A stretch of DNA of 64,000 nt from Rhodanobacter denitrificans (GCF_000230695.2 NC_020541.1:1674001-1738000); one strand, 5' to 3'; numbered from the stretch's first letter, positions 50,200 through 59,620 are shown. Notes: generated by a model from the sequence alone, not told the origin. A program made the numbers and translations.

Positions 50200-52401
50200 T
50201 TGAACACGCAACTGCACGAAACACTGAAAGGCAACATCTGGGAAATCGCCAATCGTCTGCGCGGGCCGTATCGCCCCCCTCAATACCGGCTGGTGATGCT
50301 GCCGCTGGTGGTGTTGCGCCGGCTCGATTGCGTGCTGGCGCCGACCAAGGACAAGGTGCTCAAGGAGTACGCGAAGCTGCAAGCCAAGGAGGTGCCGGAA
50401 GAGGCCATGGTGCGCCTGCTCTCGCGTGCTGCTGATCCCGCACGCAAACAGCCGCTGTACAACATCAGTCCATTTACCTTCGACAAGCTGATCGCCGATT
50501 CGGAGAACATCGCGCCCAATCTGGTCGCGTACATCAATGGCTTCTCCGTCACCGCGCGTCGGATCTTCGAGAAATTTGGCTTTGCCGAACAGATCGAGAA
50601 GCTCGACGCCAGCAACCGTCTGTTCACCCTCATCAAGGCGATGGCGGCGGTGGATCTGCACCCGGATCGCATCGATAACCTGCAGATGGGCTATCTCTTC
50701 GAACATCTGATCATGCGCTTCAACGAGCAGGCCAACGAAGAGGCCGGCGACCACTTCACACCGCGCGAGGTGATCCGGCTGATGGCCAGCTTGGTCTACA
50801 CGGGCGAGGCCGATGTGTACAAGCCGGGCATCTACCGCAGCATCTACGACCCGGCCTGCGGTACTGGCGGCATGTTGTCGGAGTCGGAGAAGTTCATCCT
50901 CGGCCAAAACAAGGCCGCCCATCTGGCCCTGTTCGGGCAGGACTACAACGCCGAGTCCTGGGCCATCTGTTGCTCGGACATGCTGATCAAGGACGAGGAC
51001 ATCGGCAACATCGTGCTGGGCGACACGTTGGGTGACGGCAAGACCCACGACGGCTTCGAGGGCAAGCAGTTTCACTACCTGCTGGCAAACCCGCCGTTCG
51101 GCGTCGAGTGGAAAGACCAGAAAACCGCAGTCGAGAACGAAGCGAAGACGCTGGGCTTCAACGGCCGCTTCGGTGCCGGTACGCCAGCCATCAACGACGG
51201 CTCACTGCTGTTCCTGCAGCACATGATCGCCAAAATGCACGCGTCGCCCGATCAGGGCGGCGAAGGCTCCAAGATCGCCATCGTGTTCAACGGCTCACCG
51301 CTGTTTTCGGGGGACGCCGGTTCCGGCCCGTCCAACATCCGCCGCTGGATTATCGAAAACGACTGGCTGGATGCCATCGTCGCCTTGCCCGACCAGTTGT
51401 TCTATAACACCGGCATCTACACCTACATCTGGCTCGTCACCAATCGCAAGTCCGACGAGCGCCGCGGCAAGGTGCAGCTGATCGACGGCACGCGCTTTTT
51501 CCAGCGCATGAAGAAAAGTCTCAATAACAAGCGCAACGAGATCAGCGACGAGCAGATCGCACAGTTGACGCGCCTGTATGGCCACTACGCCGATGGCGAA
51601 ACCGCTGAGGTCCTGATCGACGGCCAATCGGAGACGCGCGTGGTCTCGCGCATCTTTGACAATCGCGAGTTCGGCTTTCTGAAGGTCACGGTAGAGCGCC
51701 CACTACGGATGAACTTCGAAGCCACGCCCGAGCGCATTGCGCGACTGGATGAGCAATCGGCTTTTGCAGGCCTGGCCGTCTCCAAGAAGCGCAAGGACAA
51801 GGCGGAGATGGCCGAAGAGGTGGCTGAAGGCGAACGCTTGCAGGAGGCGATCCGTCGGCTGCTCACTGGCTTGTCTTGCAAGCCGCGCTACATGGATCGC
51901 GTCGCCTTCGAAGCGGATCTCAGCAAGGCTGCGAAGAAAGCGGGTATCAAACTCACCAATGCGCTAAAGAATGCGATCTACAACGCACTCGGCGAGCGTG
52001 ACCCGAAGGCGGAAGTTTGCTGTGACGTGAAAGGCCAACCCGAGCCGGACTCCGAGCTGCGTGACACCGAAAACATTCCCCTGCCGGAGCGCTTCGACAT
52101 ACCAGCGGATTTCACGATGAAGCAGGGCATGGCCTTGCCGATGGATTTCGGCCCAGACAAACCCAACGGCGCACTCAACAAGGCGATGCAACCGGCGATC
52201 GAGGCCTATATGGCCGCCGAAGTGCTGCCGCATGTGTCTGATGCCTGGGTGGACGACAGCAAGACCAAGATCGGTTACGAGATTCCGATCAATCGGCATT
52301 TCTATGTCTATAAGCCGCCGCGTGCCCTCGAGCATATTGAGAAGGACATTGCCGCGCTTGAGGATCACATTGCGGAGCTCCTCAAGGGGTTGGTCGGATG
52401 A
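50200..52401 (+). CDS. hsdM: Type I restriction system methyltransferase subunit
   Basis: A 733-aa N6-adenine methyltransferase that protects host sites and forms the core of the HsdM-HsdS-HsdR complex. The N-terminal HsdM_N domain (IANRLRGPYRPPQYRLVMLP, then LVVLRRLD) precedes the SAM-binding motif DPACGTGGML at about residue 217 and the catalytic NPPFG at about 297. The C-terminal third is long and helical. The start is taken as the TTG at 50200, because NTQLHETLKGNIWEIA is where the family begins and GGGGA lies 7 nt upstream; an earlier TTG at 50188 is possible. It overlaps hsdS by 4 bp. Confidence 0.93.
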   Translation: MNTQLHETLKGNIWEIANRLRGPYRPPQYRLVMLPLVVLRRLDCVLAPTKDKVLKEYAKLQAKEVPEEAMVRLLSRAADPARKQPLYNISPFTFDKLIADSENIAPNLVAYINGFSVTARRIFEKFGFAEQIEKLDASNRLFTLIKAMAAVDLHPDRIDNLQMGYLFEHLIMRFNEQANEEAGDHFTPREVIRLMASLVYTGEADVYKPGIYRSIYDPACGTGGMLSESEKFILGQNKAAHLALFGQDYNAESWAICCSDMLIKDEDIGNIVLGDTLGDGKTHDGFEGKQFHYLLANPPFGVEWKDQKTAVENEAKTLGFNGRFGAGTPAINDGSLLFLQHMIAKMHASPDQGGEGSKIAIVFNGSPLFSGDAGSGPSNIRRWIIENDWLDAIVALPDQLFYNTGIYTYIWLVTNRKSDERRGKVQLIDGTRFFQRMKKSLNNKRNEISDEQIAQLTRLYGHYADGETAEVLIDGQSETRVVSRIFDNREFGFLKVTVERPLRMNFEATPERIARLDEQSAFAGLAVSKKRKDKAEMAEEVAEGERLQEAIRRLLTGLSCKPRYMDRVAFEADLSKAAKKAGIKLTNALKNAIYNALGERDPKAEVCCDVKGQPEPDSELRDTENIPLPERFDIPADFTMKQGMALPMDFGPDKPNGALNKAMQPAIEAYMAAEVLPHVSDAWVDDSKTKIGYEIPINRHFYVYKPPRALEHIEKDIAALEDHIAELLKGLVG

Positions 52402-53687
52402 TTTTCTCGGCGGAGCAGCAAGATGAGCGCTTGAAGTGGAGCTTCGACAGTACCAAAAACGGCGCATGGGGTGAGGAGCCCGACGGTGACCATGATGTCG
52501 TTTGTCTGCGCGCCGCTGATTTTGATGGCGTTTCCGGTCGGCTAAACGATGGTACGCGAACCATAAGGGCAGTTGATCCCACGACGTTCGCTAAGGTGAG
52601 TCTTCACCCAGGTGACCTGATCATTGAAAAGTCGGGCGGTGGCGAGAAGCAACTGGTCGGACGCGCTGTCCTTTTCAATGGGGTTGAGCCAAGCGTGTGC
52701 TCCAACTTTCTAGCGCGTGCACGGCCCAGCGCAAAAGCGGACTCCGCCTATCTCAACTATCTCTTGCTCGCAATCTACAACGCGCGCGGAACTTGGCCTC
52801 ATATCAAGCAAAGCACCGGCATCCAGAATCTGGATATGGCGAGCTACTTGAATACACGGGTCAGCATTCCGCCACTCAAAACACAATGCCGCGTCGCTGA
52901 GTTTCTGGACGGCAAAACAGCGCAGATCGATGCGCTGATCGAGAAAAAGCGCGGGTTGCTTGACCGACTGGCGGAAAAACGCCAAGCACTCATCACCCAT
53001 GCTGTCACCAAGGGCCTCGACCCCAACACCCCGATGAAAGACAGCCGCATCGACTGGCTGGGCGAAGTACCCGCTCACTGGACCATATGCGCGACAGGAT
53101 ATCGTTACGAGGTACAGCTGGGGCGCATGTTGAATGCAGATCGCGCTGAAGGCGAATGGCCACTTCCCTATCTCCGCGTTTACGATGTTCAATGGGGGAG
53201 CATCAATACCAACGACCTTCCCACAATGGATTTTCCTCCCGAAGCACAGGCCAGATATCGGCTTCAGTCGGGTGACCTGATGGTGAATGAGGGTGGCAGT
53301 TACGTGGGTCGCTCTGCGATTTGGCGTGGCGAATTGGAGGAGTGCTATTACCAAAAGGCGCTTCATCGGCTCCGACCATTTAAGCGAGACACCGATACGG
53401 CAGAATTTTTTTACTACGTCATGGAAATGGCGACGCGAAACAATGTGTTCATTGCTGGAGGTAATCAAACAACTATTGATCACCTAACGGCAGAGAAGTT
53501 ACGTAGCTACCGGTTTGCTTTTCCACCGCCGCATGAGCAAATTGAGATATCGGACTTTCTTGGTCATCGGCTCGGAAGATTGGAGAAGGCTGCGGATTCG
53601 GTTAGGAGCTCCATTGGTCAACTTGCCGAATACCGCGCCGCACTGATCACCAGTGCCGTCACCGGAAGCATGGTGGGGCTGCAATGA
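52398..53687 (+). CDS. hsdS: Type I restriction system specificity subunit
   Basis: A 429-aa DNA-recognition subunit with two target-recognition domains, one for each half of a bipartite site. The two conserved helical spacers are clear: CRVAEFLDGKTAQIDALIEK with LAEKRQALITHAVTKGL at about 165-212, and EISDFLGHRLGRLEKAADSV with LAEYRAALITSAVTG at the C-terminus. The first recognition domain (residues 1-160) starts without the usual lead helix. Base composition is lower in GC than the neighbours, normal for these fast-evolving genes. The target sequence cannot be read from it. ATGA overlaps join it to hsdM and to the next gene. Confidence 0.92.
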   Translation: MIFSAEQQDERLKWSFDSTKNGAWGEEPDGDHDVVCLRAADFDGVSGRLNDGTRTIRAVDPTTFAKVSLHPGDLIIEKSGGGEKQLVGRAVLFNGVEPSVCSNFLARARPSAKADSAYLNYLLLAIYNARGTWPHIKQSTGIQNLDMASYLNTRVSIPPLKTQCRVAEFLDGKTAQIDALIEKKRGLLDRLAEKRQALITHAVTKGLDPNTPMKDSRIDWLGEVPAHWTICATGYRYEVQLGRMLNADRAEGEWPLPYLRVYDVQWGSINTNDLPTMDFPPEAQARYRLQSGDLMVNEGGSYVGRSAIWRGELEECYYQKALHRLRPFKRDTDTAEFFYYVMEMATRNNVFIAGGNQTTIDHLTAEKLRSYRFAFPPPHEQIEISDFLGHRLGRLEKAADSVRSSIGQLAEYRAALITSAVTGSMVGLQ

Positions 53688-54295
53688 CCTTGCCAGCTTC
53701 AACATACTTCGAGCACCTCAAGGCTTATGTCAACGATGACTATGTCGTTGACGATGGTACTGGCGGGAAGGTCACTCTTGTGGAGACTTATTTTCGCGCC
53801 GAAGATGTAAAACCAAGGAAACGAGCGATTGAACTCAAGCTTCCCGGTCTTGGATTGGCATTCAAGCTTGATCACGACGACTTTGAAGATTCAAAGAAGA
53901 ATTCAAAGCCCCCGCTCTTTCACTTTCTTGACGACACGGGGAAGGCTTGGTCCAAACGCTGTGACTTCGTAGTTTTTTGGGTAGACCGAAAGACGTTTCA
54001 CGCCGACTGCATCGAGTTCAAATCGAAGAGCTTGGCCAAAGACAAGATCGTTCCGCAGCTGAAGGCAGGTGAATGCTGGTGTCGTAGTCTCAAACACACG
54101 ATCGAACACTACACGGGCGATAAGCGACGAATCGTGGTGCGCAAATTTGTGTTTGCAGATAACGAGGCCCCCGAGGCTTATCTAGCGGCAGACCGTCAGC
54201 TTAGAGCTGATCCATCGATCCGCTACTACCACTTCGATGAAGTCCACGGGCAGTCACTCGCCGACCTCGTCAATCCCTCGATATTGGAGATTTGA
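53684..54295 (+). CDS. Unknown protein inside the hsd operon, candidate PD-(D/E)xK fold
   Basis: 203 aa, no family recognised. Its start overlaps the hsdS stop by 4 bp and its stop lies 2 bp before hsdR, so it is made as part of the restriction operon. The centre shows a nuclease-like layout: Asp94 in RCDFVVFW, then Glu111-Phe-Lys113 in ADCIEFKSKSL, then Gln125 in IVPQLKAGE, with predicted strands around the acids. This spacing suits PD-(D/E)xK enzymes such as Hjc-like or Mrr-like nucleases, but the evidence is pattern only. The N-terminal 90 residues are charged and the C-terminus ends YHFDEVHGQSLADLVNP. It has no signal peptide or membrane segment. A recombination, anti-toxicity or accessory cleavage role is possible. 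Confidence 0.7.
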   Translation: MTLPASTYFEHLKAYVNDDYVVDDGTGGKVTLVETYFRAEDVKPRKRAIELKLPGLGLAFKLDHDDFEDSKKNSKPPLFHFLDDTGKAWSKRCDFVVFWVDRKTFHADCIEFKSKSLAKDKIVPQLKAGECWCRSLKHTIEHYTGDKRRIVVRKFVFADNEAPEAYLAADRQLRADPSIRYYHFDEVHGQSLADLVNPSILEI

Positions 54296-54297
54296 GG

Positions 54298-57200
54298 ATG
54301 CCAGCTCACACGGAAACCGCATTCGAGGCTGCGATCGAACTGGGCTTGCTTGCCAGCGGAGGCTATGGGAAGCGCAACCCCACCGACTACGACGAAGCGC
54401 TAGCGCTGTTCCCTGACGACGTGATCGGCTTTATCCAAGACAGTCAGGCCAAACGCTGGTCGCAACTGGAAGCGCTACTGGCGAACAAGACGCGCGCCAC
54501 CGTGCTGGATTGTCTGGCCAAAGAGCTGGTGTCGAAAGGCACGCTGCAAGTGCTGCGGCACGGCTTCAAGTGCTATGGCAAGTCGCTACGACTGGCCTAC
54601 TTCCGTCCCAACTCGGCGATGAATCCGGACAGCGCGGCGCTGTACGCGATGAACCGATTGACCATCACGCGCCAGGTGGCATTTACCTCTGCCCTCAAGC
54701 GCCCGGATGGCGCGCATCGGCGTTGCATTCTGGATGTGACGCTGGCGGTGAATGGATTGCCGGTGGTCACCGCCGAGCTGAAGAACCCCCTCACCGGCCA
54801 GCGTGCCGCCGATGCCGTCACCCAGTACCAGCGCGACCGCGACGAGCGCGATCTGATCTTTGCGTTCAAGCAACGCGCTCTGGTGCATTTTGCGGTGGAT
54901 CCGGACGAGGCGTGGATGACCACGCGACTGAAAGGCCGCGAGACGGTTTTTCTGCCGTTCAACCGCGGCTTTGCGCATGGCGCCGGCAACCCGCCGGTGG
55001 CACACGATTGGAAGACGCACTACCTGTGGGACGAGGTGCTCAAGGCCGACAGCCTGCTCGACATCCTGCAGCGCTTCATGCACCTGGAAGTGGTGGAGCG
55101 CAAAGTGAAGACCGACAAGGGCGCGCGCACCATCCGCCGGGAAACGATGATTTTTCCGCGCTACCACCAGCTCGACGCGGTGCGGCGGCTGGTGGGCCAT
55201 GCACGCCAGCATGGCTCGGGCCACAACTATCTGGTGCAGCACTCGGCTGGCTCGGGGAAGTCCAACTCCATTGCCTGGCTGGCGCATCGGCTGGCCAGTC
55301 TGCATGACGCGAACGATGAGAAGGTGTTTCATTCGGTGGTGGTGATCACCGACCGGCGCATGCTGGATGCGCAATTGCAAGCCACCATCTACCAGTTTGA
55401 GCACAAGACTGGCGTGGTCGAGAAGATCGACGAAAACACCCAGCAACTGGTGCGGGCGCTGTCGCAAGGTACGCCGATTGTCATTACGACCATTCAGAAG
55501 TTCCCTTTCATCACGCAAGCGCTGTCCACGCTGGAGAAGAAAGGTGATGGCGTGGCGATCGACACCGTCGGCAGGCGCTTTGCCGTGATCGTGGACGAGG
55601 CGCACTCCTCGCAGAGCGGCGATACCGCCTCGGTCTTGCGCGGCCTGTTGAACAAGGACGGCATCGAAGCTGCGATTGCAGCACAGCTTTCCGATGAGGA
55701 AGACGACGACCTGTCCGAAGAAGCCAAGAAGACGCTGCTGCGCGAGACGATGCGGCGTGGACGTCAGCCGAATCTCAGCTTTTTCGCATTCACAGCCACA
55801 CCGAAATTCAAGACATTGGCCTTGTTCGACGAGCTGGGACCGAGCGGCGCGGCACCCTTTCATGAGTACTCGATGCGCCAGGCGATCGAGGAAAGCTTCA
55901 TCATGGACGTGCTGGACAACTACACCACCTACAAGCGCTTCTATGGCTTGATCAAACAAGTGGAGGGCGACCCGGAGGTGCCGCGCCGCAAGGCAGCCAA
56001 GGCGCTGGCGCAATACATGGAGTTACACGCGGTCAACATCGACCAAGTGGTGTCGGTAATCGTCGAGCACTTCCGCCTGCATGTGATGCAGGAGATTGGT
56101 GGACGCGCCAAGGCGATGGTGGTGACCGGCTCGCGGCTGGCGGCGGTGAAGTACAAGCTCGCGTTCGACAAATACATCCGCGACCACGGCTACGACGGCA
56201 TCCGCTCGCTGGTGGCGTTCTCCGGCACCGTGGAGGACCCCGAAGACCCTGGTTCCTCCTACACCGAAGTGGCCATGAACGACGGGTTGTCTGAAAGTGA
56301 GCTACCCGAAACCTTCGAGGGCGACGATTACCGCGTGCTACTGGTTGCCGAAAAATATCAGACCGGCTTCGACCAACCCCTGTTGCAGACCATGTACGTG
56401 GTGAAGCGCTTGGCCGGCGTACAGGCGGTGCAGACCCTGTCGCGCCTGAATCGAAGGGCGACGGGCAAAGCGCGCACCTTTGTGCTTGATTTCGTCAACG
56501 AAGAAGACGACATCCACAAGGCGTTCAAGCCCTATTACGAAAGCACACCCGTCGGCGAAAACGCCGATCCCCAGCGCCTCAACGAACTGCAGTACGAGTT
56601 GTTGAAATGGGCGATCTTTGCGCCCAGCGACATCACTTCATTTGCGGCGGTTTGGTATAAGGGCAAGCGCGAGCAATCGGCCAATGATCACCGCGAGATG
56701 AACGCAGTGCTTGATGCGGTGGTGCAACGCTTCGGAGAGCGCGACGAGGAGGATCAGGAGGCATTCCGCGGGCAATTGACGGCGTTCCGCAACTTGTATG
56801 CCTTCCTCTCGCAGATCATTCCCTACCAGGACAGCGAGCTGGAGAAGTTCTACACGTTTGTACGGAACCTGATCAGCAAGTTGCCACCGCCGGGCGGCGG
56901 ACGAGCGTATGCGCTGGATGACGAAGTGGCACTGCGCTACTACCGGCTGCAGCAGCTGACCGACGGCTCGATCGACCTGCATGAAGGCGAGGCTTATCCG
57001 CTCAAGGGCCCGACCGACCTTGGTACCGGTGCCGTCAAGGACGAGGAAGTGCCGCTCTCGACACTGGTGGAGAAGCTTAACGAACGCTTCGGCACCGACT
57101 TCACTCGCGCCGATCAGCTGTTCTTTGATCAGATCCGCGTCTCGGCCGAGGACAACGAAAAAATTGTCGAGGCGGCCAAGGCCAATAACCTGACCAACTT

Positions 57201-57378
57201 CGCCGCGTTTCTGGAGAAGGCATTGGACGAGTTGTTCATTGATCGCATGGAAGGCAATGAGGACATTTTCTCTCGTGTCATGACCGACAAGGCGTTTCGC
57301 AATGCAGCGCAGGAACACTTGGCAAGAGAGATATTTGAGCGCGTACGCAAAGGCGACGAACGCAATAGCGAAAGTTGA
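54298..57378 (+). CDS. hsdR: Type I restriction system endonuclease/translocase subunit
   Basis: A 1026-aa motor-nuclease that translocates DNA and cuts it away from unmodified sites. The N-terminal nuclease has Asp146 in CILDVTLAVNG and Glu160-Leu-Lys162 in VTAELKNP. The SF2 translocase has Walker A SAGSGKSNS (Lys321), the DEAH box in VIVDEAHSSQSG, SFFAFTATPKFK, VAEKYQTGFDQP and the late QTLSRLNRR. A helical C-terminal region should contact HsdM. The ATG at 54298 is preferred; a TTG at 54292 overlaps the previous stop. The frame is intact, so the system is probably functional. Confidence 0.94.
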   Translation: MPAHTETAFEAAIELGLLASGGYGKRNPTDYDEALALFPDDVIGFIQDSQAKRWSQLEALLANKTRATVLDCLAKELVSKGTLQVLRHGFKCYGKSLRLAYFRPNSAMNPDSAALYAMNRLTITRQVAFTSALKRPDGAHRRCILDVTLAVNGLPVVTAELKNPLTGQRAADAVTQYQRDRDERDLIFAFKQRALVHFAVDPDEAWMTTRLKGRETVFLPFNRGFAHGAGNPPVAHDWKTHYLWDEVLKADSLLDILQRFMHLEVVERKVKTDKGARTIRRETMIFPRYHQLDAVRRLVGHARQHGSGHNYLVQHSAGSGKSNSIAWLAHRLASLHDANDEKVFHSVVVITDRRMLDAQLQATIYQFEHKTGVVEKIDENTQQLVRALSQGTPIVITTIQKFPFITQALSTLEKKGDGVAIDTVGRRFAVIVDEAHSSQSGDTASVLRGLLNKDGIEAAIAAQLSDEEDDDLSEEAKKTLLRETMRRGRQPNLSFFAFTATPKFKTLALFDELGPSGAAPFHEYSMRQAIEESFIMDVLDNYTTYKRFYGLIKQVEGDPEVPRRKAAKALAQYMELHAVNIDQVVSVIVEHFRLHVMQEIGGRAKAMVVTGSRLAAVKYKLAFDKYIRDHGYDGIRSLVAFSGTVEDPEDPGSSYTEVAMNDGLSESELPETFEGDDYRVLLVAEKYQTGFDQPLLQTMYVVKRLAGVQAVQTLSRLNRRATGKARTFVLDFVNEEDDIHKAFKPYYESTPVGENADPQRLNELQYELLKWAIFAPSDITSFAAVWYKGKREQSANDHREMNAVLDAVVQRFGERDEEDQEAFRGQLTAFRNLYAFLSQIIPYQDSELEKFYTFVRNLISKLPPPGGGRAYALDDEVALRYYRLQQLTDGSIDLHEGEAYPLKGPTDLGTGAVKDEEVPLSTLVEKLNERFGTDFTRADQLFFDQIRVSAEDNEKIVEAAKANNLTNFAAFLEKALDELFIDRMEGNEDIFSRVMTDKAFRNAAQEHLAREIFERVRKGDERNSES

Positions 57379-57470
57379 ACCATGGCGCTGCGGTGCTTGG
57401 AAAGCCGTGTTTGGCACCCCCGAGTCTCAGTCCCCGTCCAAAAAGAGCCAATCGCCACTCTTTTAGTGCT

Positions 57471-57682
57471 GCGCGTGGGACTAAAAGACCCACGCTTGGC
57501 ACTCGAGAGAGCCGCGCTTGGCTCTTTTTCATCGGAACGCGGCTCTTTTTCACTGGCGTTTGGGACTCAACAGCCCCGCGCGTGGCTCTCTGCCATCGGC
57601 GCCTGGGTCTTTTCCGGTGGAGCGTGGGTCCTTTTGATCGGCGCTTGGCTCTTTTTGGATGGAACGACCCTCTCCAGCGTCC
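57471..57682. repeat. Array of ten degenerate 21-bp tandem repeats
   Basis: Ten units of 21 bp (two joins carry one extra C) follow hsdR by 92 bp. The best-preserved unit starts GCGCTTGGCTCTTTTTCATC (57514-57534), and close relatives lie at 57535, 57578, 57599, 57620 and 57641. Units at 57471, 57492, 57556 and 57662 are more decayed. An inverted copy lies just before the array at about 57434-57453. Open frames cross it in several phases, as expected for a 7-codon period, but none looks like a protein. The rest of 57379-57860 has no recognisable gene. Confidence 0.8.
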
Positions 57683-57860
57683 CGATCAGGGACGGTCGCG
57701 TTGACCGCCAGCATTCACGCTCCCGCAAGCGCGGTCCCCGCCTACGCCGCAGCGCCTTTTCGACCTACACGCGAGGCGTGGGCGAGGGATGGCGCGCACG
57801 TTACGCTGCGCCGCCGGCCAAGCGGGCCGGCTTTGCTGACATCACATCTAAGGAGTGGAC

Positions 57861-58355
57861 ATGAGCCAGAACCTGGTCGATATCGACCTCAACACCGACG
57901 TGCTTGCTGCCATCGACAACGCCCTCACGGCGCTGGAAACGGGCTTGGCCTCGCTGATCGCGCTGACGCCGGACCAGCGGCACGAGCTGACCAAGATGGG
58001 CGATAAGTCCGAGGCGTTTTGCCGGCAGGCCGGCCACGTGTTCGGCGACAACCCGGGCCTGCTGCCGGGGAATTTCGACCTGGCCGGTTACCAGCGCGAC
58101 CTGGCCACGCTGGATGCCTTGCGCCCACGTCTGGTACGCATGGGCAAGCTTCACCAGCGCGGCGTCGACACCGAAATGGCGATCGGCAGCGACCTGATGA
58201 CCAACGCGCTGGAGGGCTATGCGGTGTTCAAGGTCGCCGGCAGGGGGCAGGGGCTGGACGATGCGCGCAAGGCACTGTCCGCCCATTTTGCGCGTGGGTC
58301 GCGCACGCCCACGCAGCCGACCGGCCCTGCGCCGAGCGGGCCGCCGACAGCGTGA
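57861..58355 (+). CDS. Hypothetical helical protein
   Basis: 164 aa, family not recognised. AAGGAG sits 7 nt before the ATG at 57861, which supports expression. The sequence is mostly helical and Leu/Ala-rich (LAAIDNALTALETGLASLIA, then LTPDQRHELTKMGDKSEAFC, ALRPRLVRMGKLHQRGVDTE). It ends in a Pro/Thr-rich tail (TPTQPTGPAPSGPPTA). It has no signal peptide and no membrane helix. A strong terminator follows at 58381. The GC-rich codon use matches the core genome, not the hsd island. Confidence 0.75.
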   Translation: MSQNLVDIDLNTDVLAAIDNALTALETGLASLIALTPDQRHELTKMGDKSEAFCRQAGHVFGDNPGLLPGNFDLAGYQRDLATLDALRPRLVRMGKLHQRGVDTEMAIGSDLMTNALEGYAVFKVAGRGQGLDDARKALSAHFARGSRTPTQPTGPAPSGPPTA

Positions 58356-58380
58356 GCTTGGATTCTCTCGTAAGACCAAG

Positions 58381-58413
58381 GAGACCCCGCACCATGCGGG
58401 GTCTCTTTTTTTT
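58381..58413 (+). terminator. Intrinsic terminator of the hypothetical gene
   Basis: GAGACCCCGCA pairs perfectly with 58395-58405 around a 3-nt loop and is followed by eight T. Confidence 0.9.
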
Positions 58414-58420
58414 GCCACGA

Positions 58421-58446
58421 AGGAGCCCCCGCAAGCGGGGGCTCCT
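58421..58446 (-). terminator. Second hairpin, downstream of the Ala/Gly-rich gene
   Basis: AGGAGCCCCCGC pairs perfectly with 58435-58446 around AA. It lies 22 bp past the stop of the minus-strand gene. No T tract follows on that strand; the sequence resembles the AGGAGCCCGC REP arms at 18737. Confidence 0.5.
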
Positions 58447-58467
58447 GGTTTTCACGGTGCTGCTGGC

Positions 58468-59514
58468 TTAGTGCTGCTGCGCATTCGCGCTGGCGCCGGC
58501 ATCACCGTCGGCCTGCGTCGAGGCGGAGATGCCATCGCGGGCCGAACCGTGGGCACTGGCCCGGCCACCGGCCCGGCCGCTGGCGTTGGTCGAGCCACGG
58601 GTGCCGGAGGTCGAGCCGGCGTTGGCGTTCGTGTTGCCGTTGGCTGCACCGGAGCCCGACACGTCGATCGTCTTGTCACCGGCGCCGCGCACGGCGTTGG
58701 ACGTCGGCGATAGCAGGCGCGGTTGCGGGGTCGCTGCGTTACCCGACGGCTGGCGTGTGGCGTTCGCGCCGGCCGAGCTTGCCTGCGACGCGCTGCCGGC
58801 CGCGTCGGTACCGAGCGAGCCAGCGGTATGCCCCGACTGGGTGCCGGTGGCGGCGGCTTGGCGGGCGGTGCTCAGGCCGGCGTTGGCCGAACCTTCGGCC
58901 GCACCCTCGGCGCTCGCGGATGCGTTGCCGGCCGTGTTCTGTACACGGCCCAGCGCGCCCCGGGTGCCGCGTTTGGCCGTCGAGACGGCCGAACGCGTCC
59001 GGCCGGCGGCCTGGCCTGCGGCACCGGTCGCGGCGTCGCGCATGTCCGAAGCGTCGACGGCGCCGGTCGCGGACGAGCCCAGCTCGCCGGCGCCACCCAG
59101 CGCAGCCTGGTTGCCGGCGGTGCCGGCGTTGGCGCCGGCCGCACCGGTGAGGCCGGCGGCGGCGTCGGCGGCCGCCGGGCCGTTCACCTGGCGGGCGGTC
59201 TGGCCGGCGGTGTTCGTCGCCGCAGCGGCGGTCGCCGCGGCGCGCTGGCGCAGGCGCTCGGCGCGCCGTTCGGCAGCGCGCGTGTTGATGTCGGGGCCAT
59301 GGAGGCCGCCCATGCCGCTCGCGGAGCCGTCGATGCGGCCGCCCACCTGGCCCATCGTGGAGTTGATCGGGCCGCTCAGGCCGCCGGCGATGCCGCCGCC
59401 GAGCGAGCCGCCGCCCAGCACCTGGGCATGCGCCGGGACCATCGCGGCCAAGGCAAGCGCGCCGGCGAACAGGGCGGTGTTGAGGGTTTTGTGGTTGAGG
59501 GTCGTGTTGCGCAT
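58468..59514 (-). CDS. Secreted Ala/Gly-rich low-complexity protein
   Basis: 348 aa, no family recognised. The ATG at 59514 has a perfect AGGAGGT upstream on the minus strand. A clear signal peptide (LFAGALALAAMVPAHA) precedes a mature start QVLGGGSLGGG. The rest is dominated by Ala, Gly, Ser, Thr and Asn with few hydrophobic residues. It has one basic helical patch (RAAERRAERLRQRAAATAAA) and another near RTRSAVSTAKRGTRGALGRV. It looks intrinsically disordered. It is in tandem with the protease gene upstream (106 bp gap), which shares the mature start QVLG. Role unknown, perhaps a surface or matrix protein. Confidence 0.7.
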   Translation of the reverse strand: MRNTTLNHKTLNTALFAGALALAAMVPAHAQVLGGGSLGGGIAGGLSGPINSTMGQVGGRIDGSASGMGGLHGPDINTRAAERRAERLRQRAAATAAAATNTAGQTARQVNGPAAADAAAGLTGAAGANAGTAGNQAALGGAGELGSSATGAVDASDMRDAATGAAGQAAGRTRSAVSTAKRGTRGALGRVQNTAGNASASAEGAAEGSANAGLSTARQAAATGTQSGHTAGSLGTDAAGSASQASSAGANATRQPSGNAATPQPRLLSPTSNAVRGAGDKTIDVSGSGAANGNTNANAGSTSGTRGSTNASGRAGGRASAHGSARDGISASTQADGDAGASANAQQH

Positions 59515-59620
59515 GGTGGGACCTCCTGCCTGCGGCCGATCCGCGGCTTCCGGGGTCCTGTACGCCGGTGCCAGGACGATCCTTCCATCGCGGCGGGTTG
59601 CGGTCGGGTTTTGTTCAGGT

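Noticed and set aside
57471..57682. CRISPR array
   Set aside because: Units are contiguous with no spacers, highly degenerate, and no cas genes are nearby.
57382..57864. A 160-codon frame over the 21-bp repeats
   Set aside because: It exists because 21 bp is a multiple of 3. The text is repetitive, other phases are equally open, and no ribosome site is seen.
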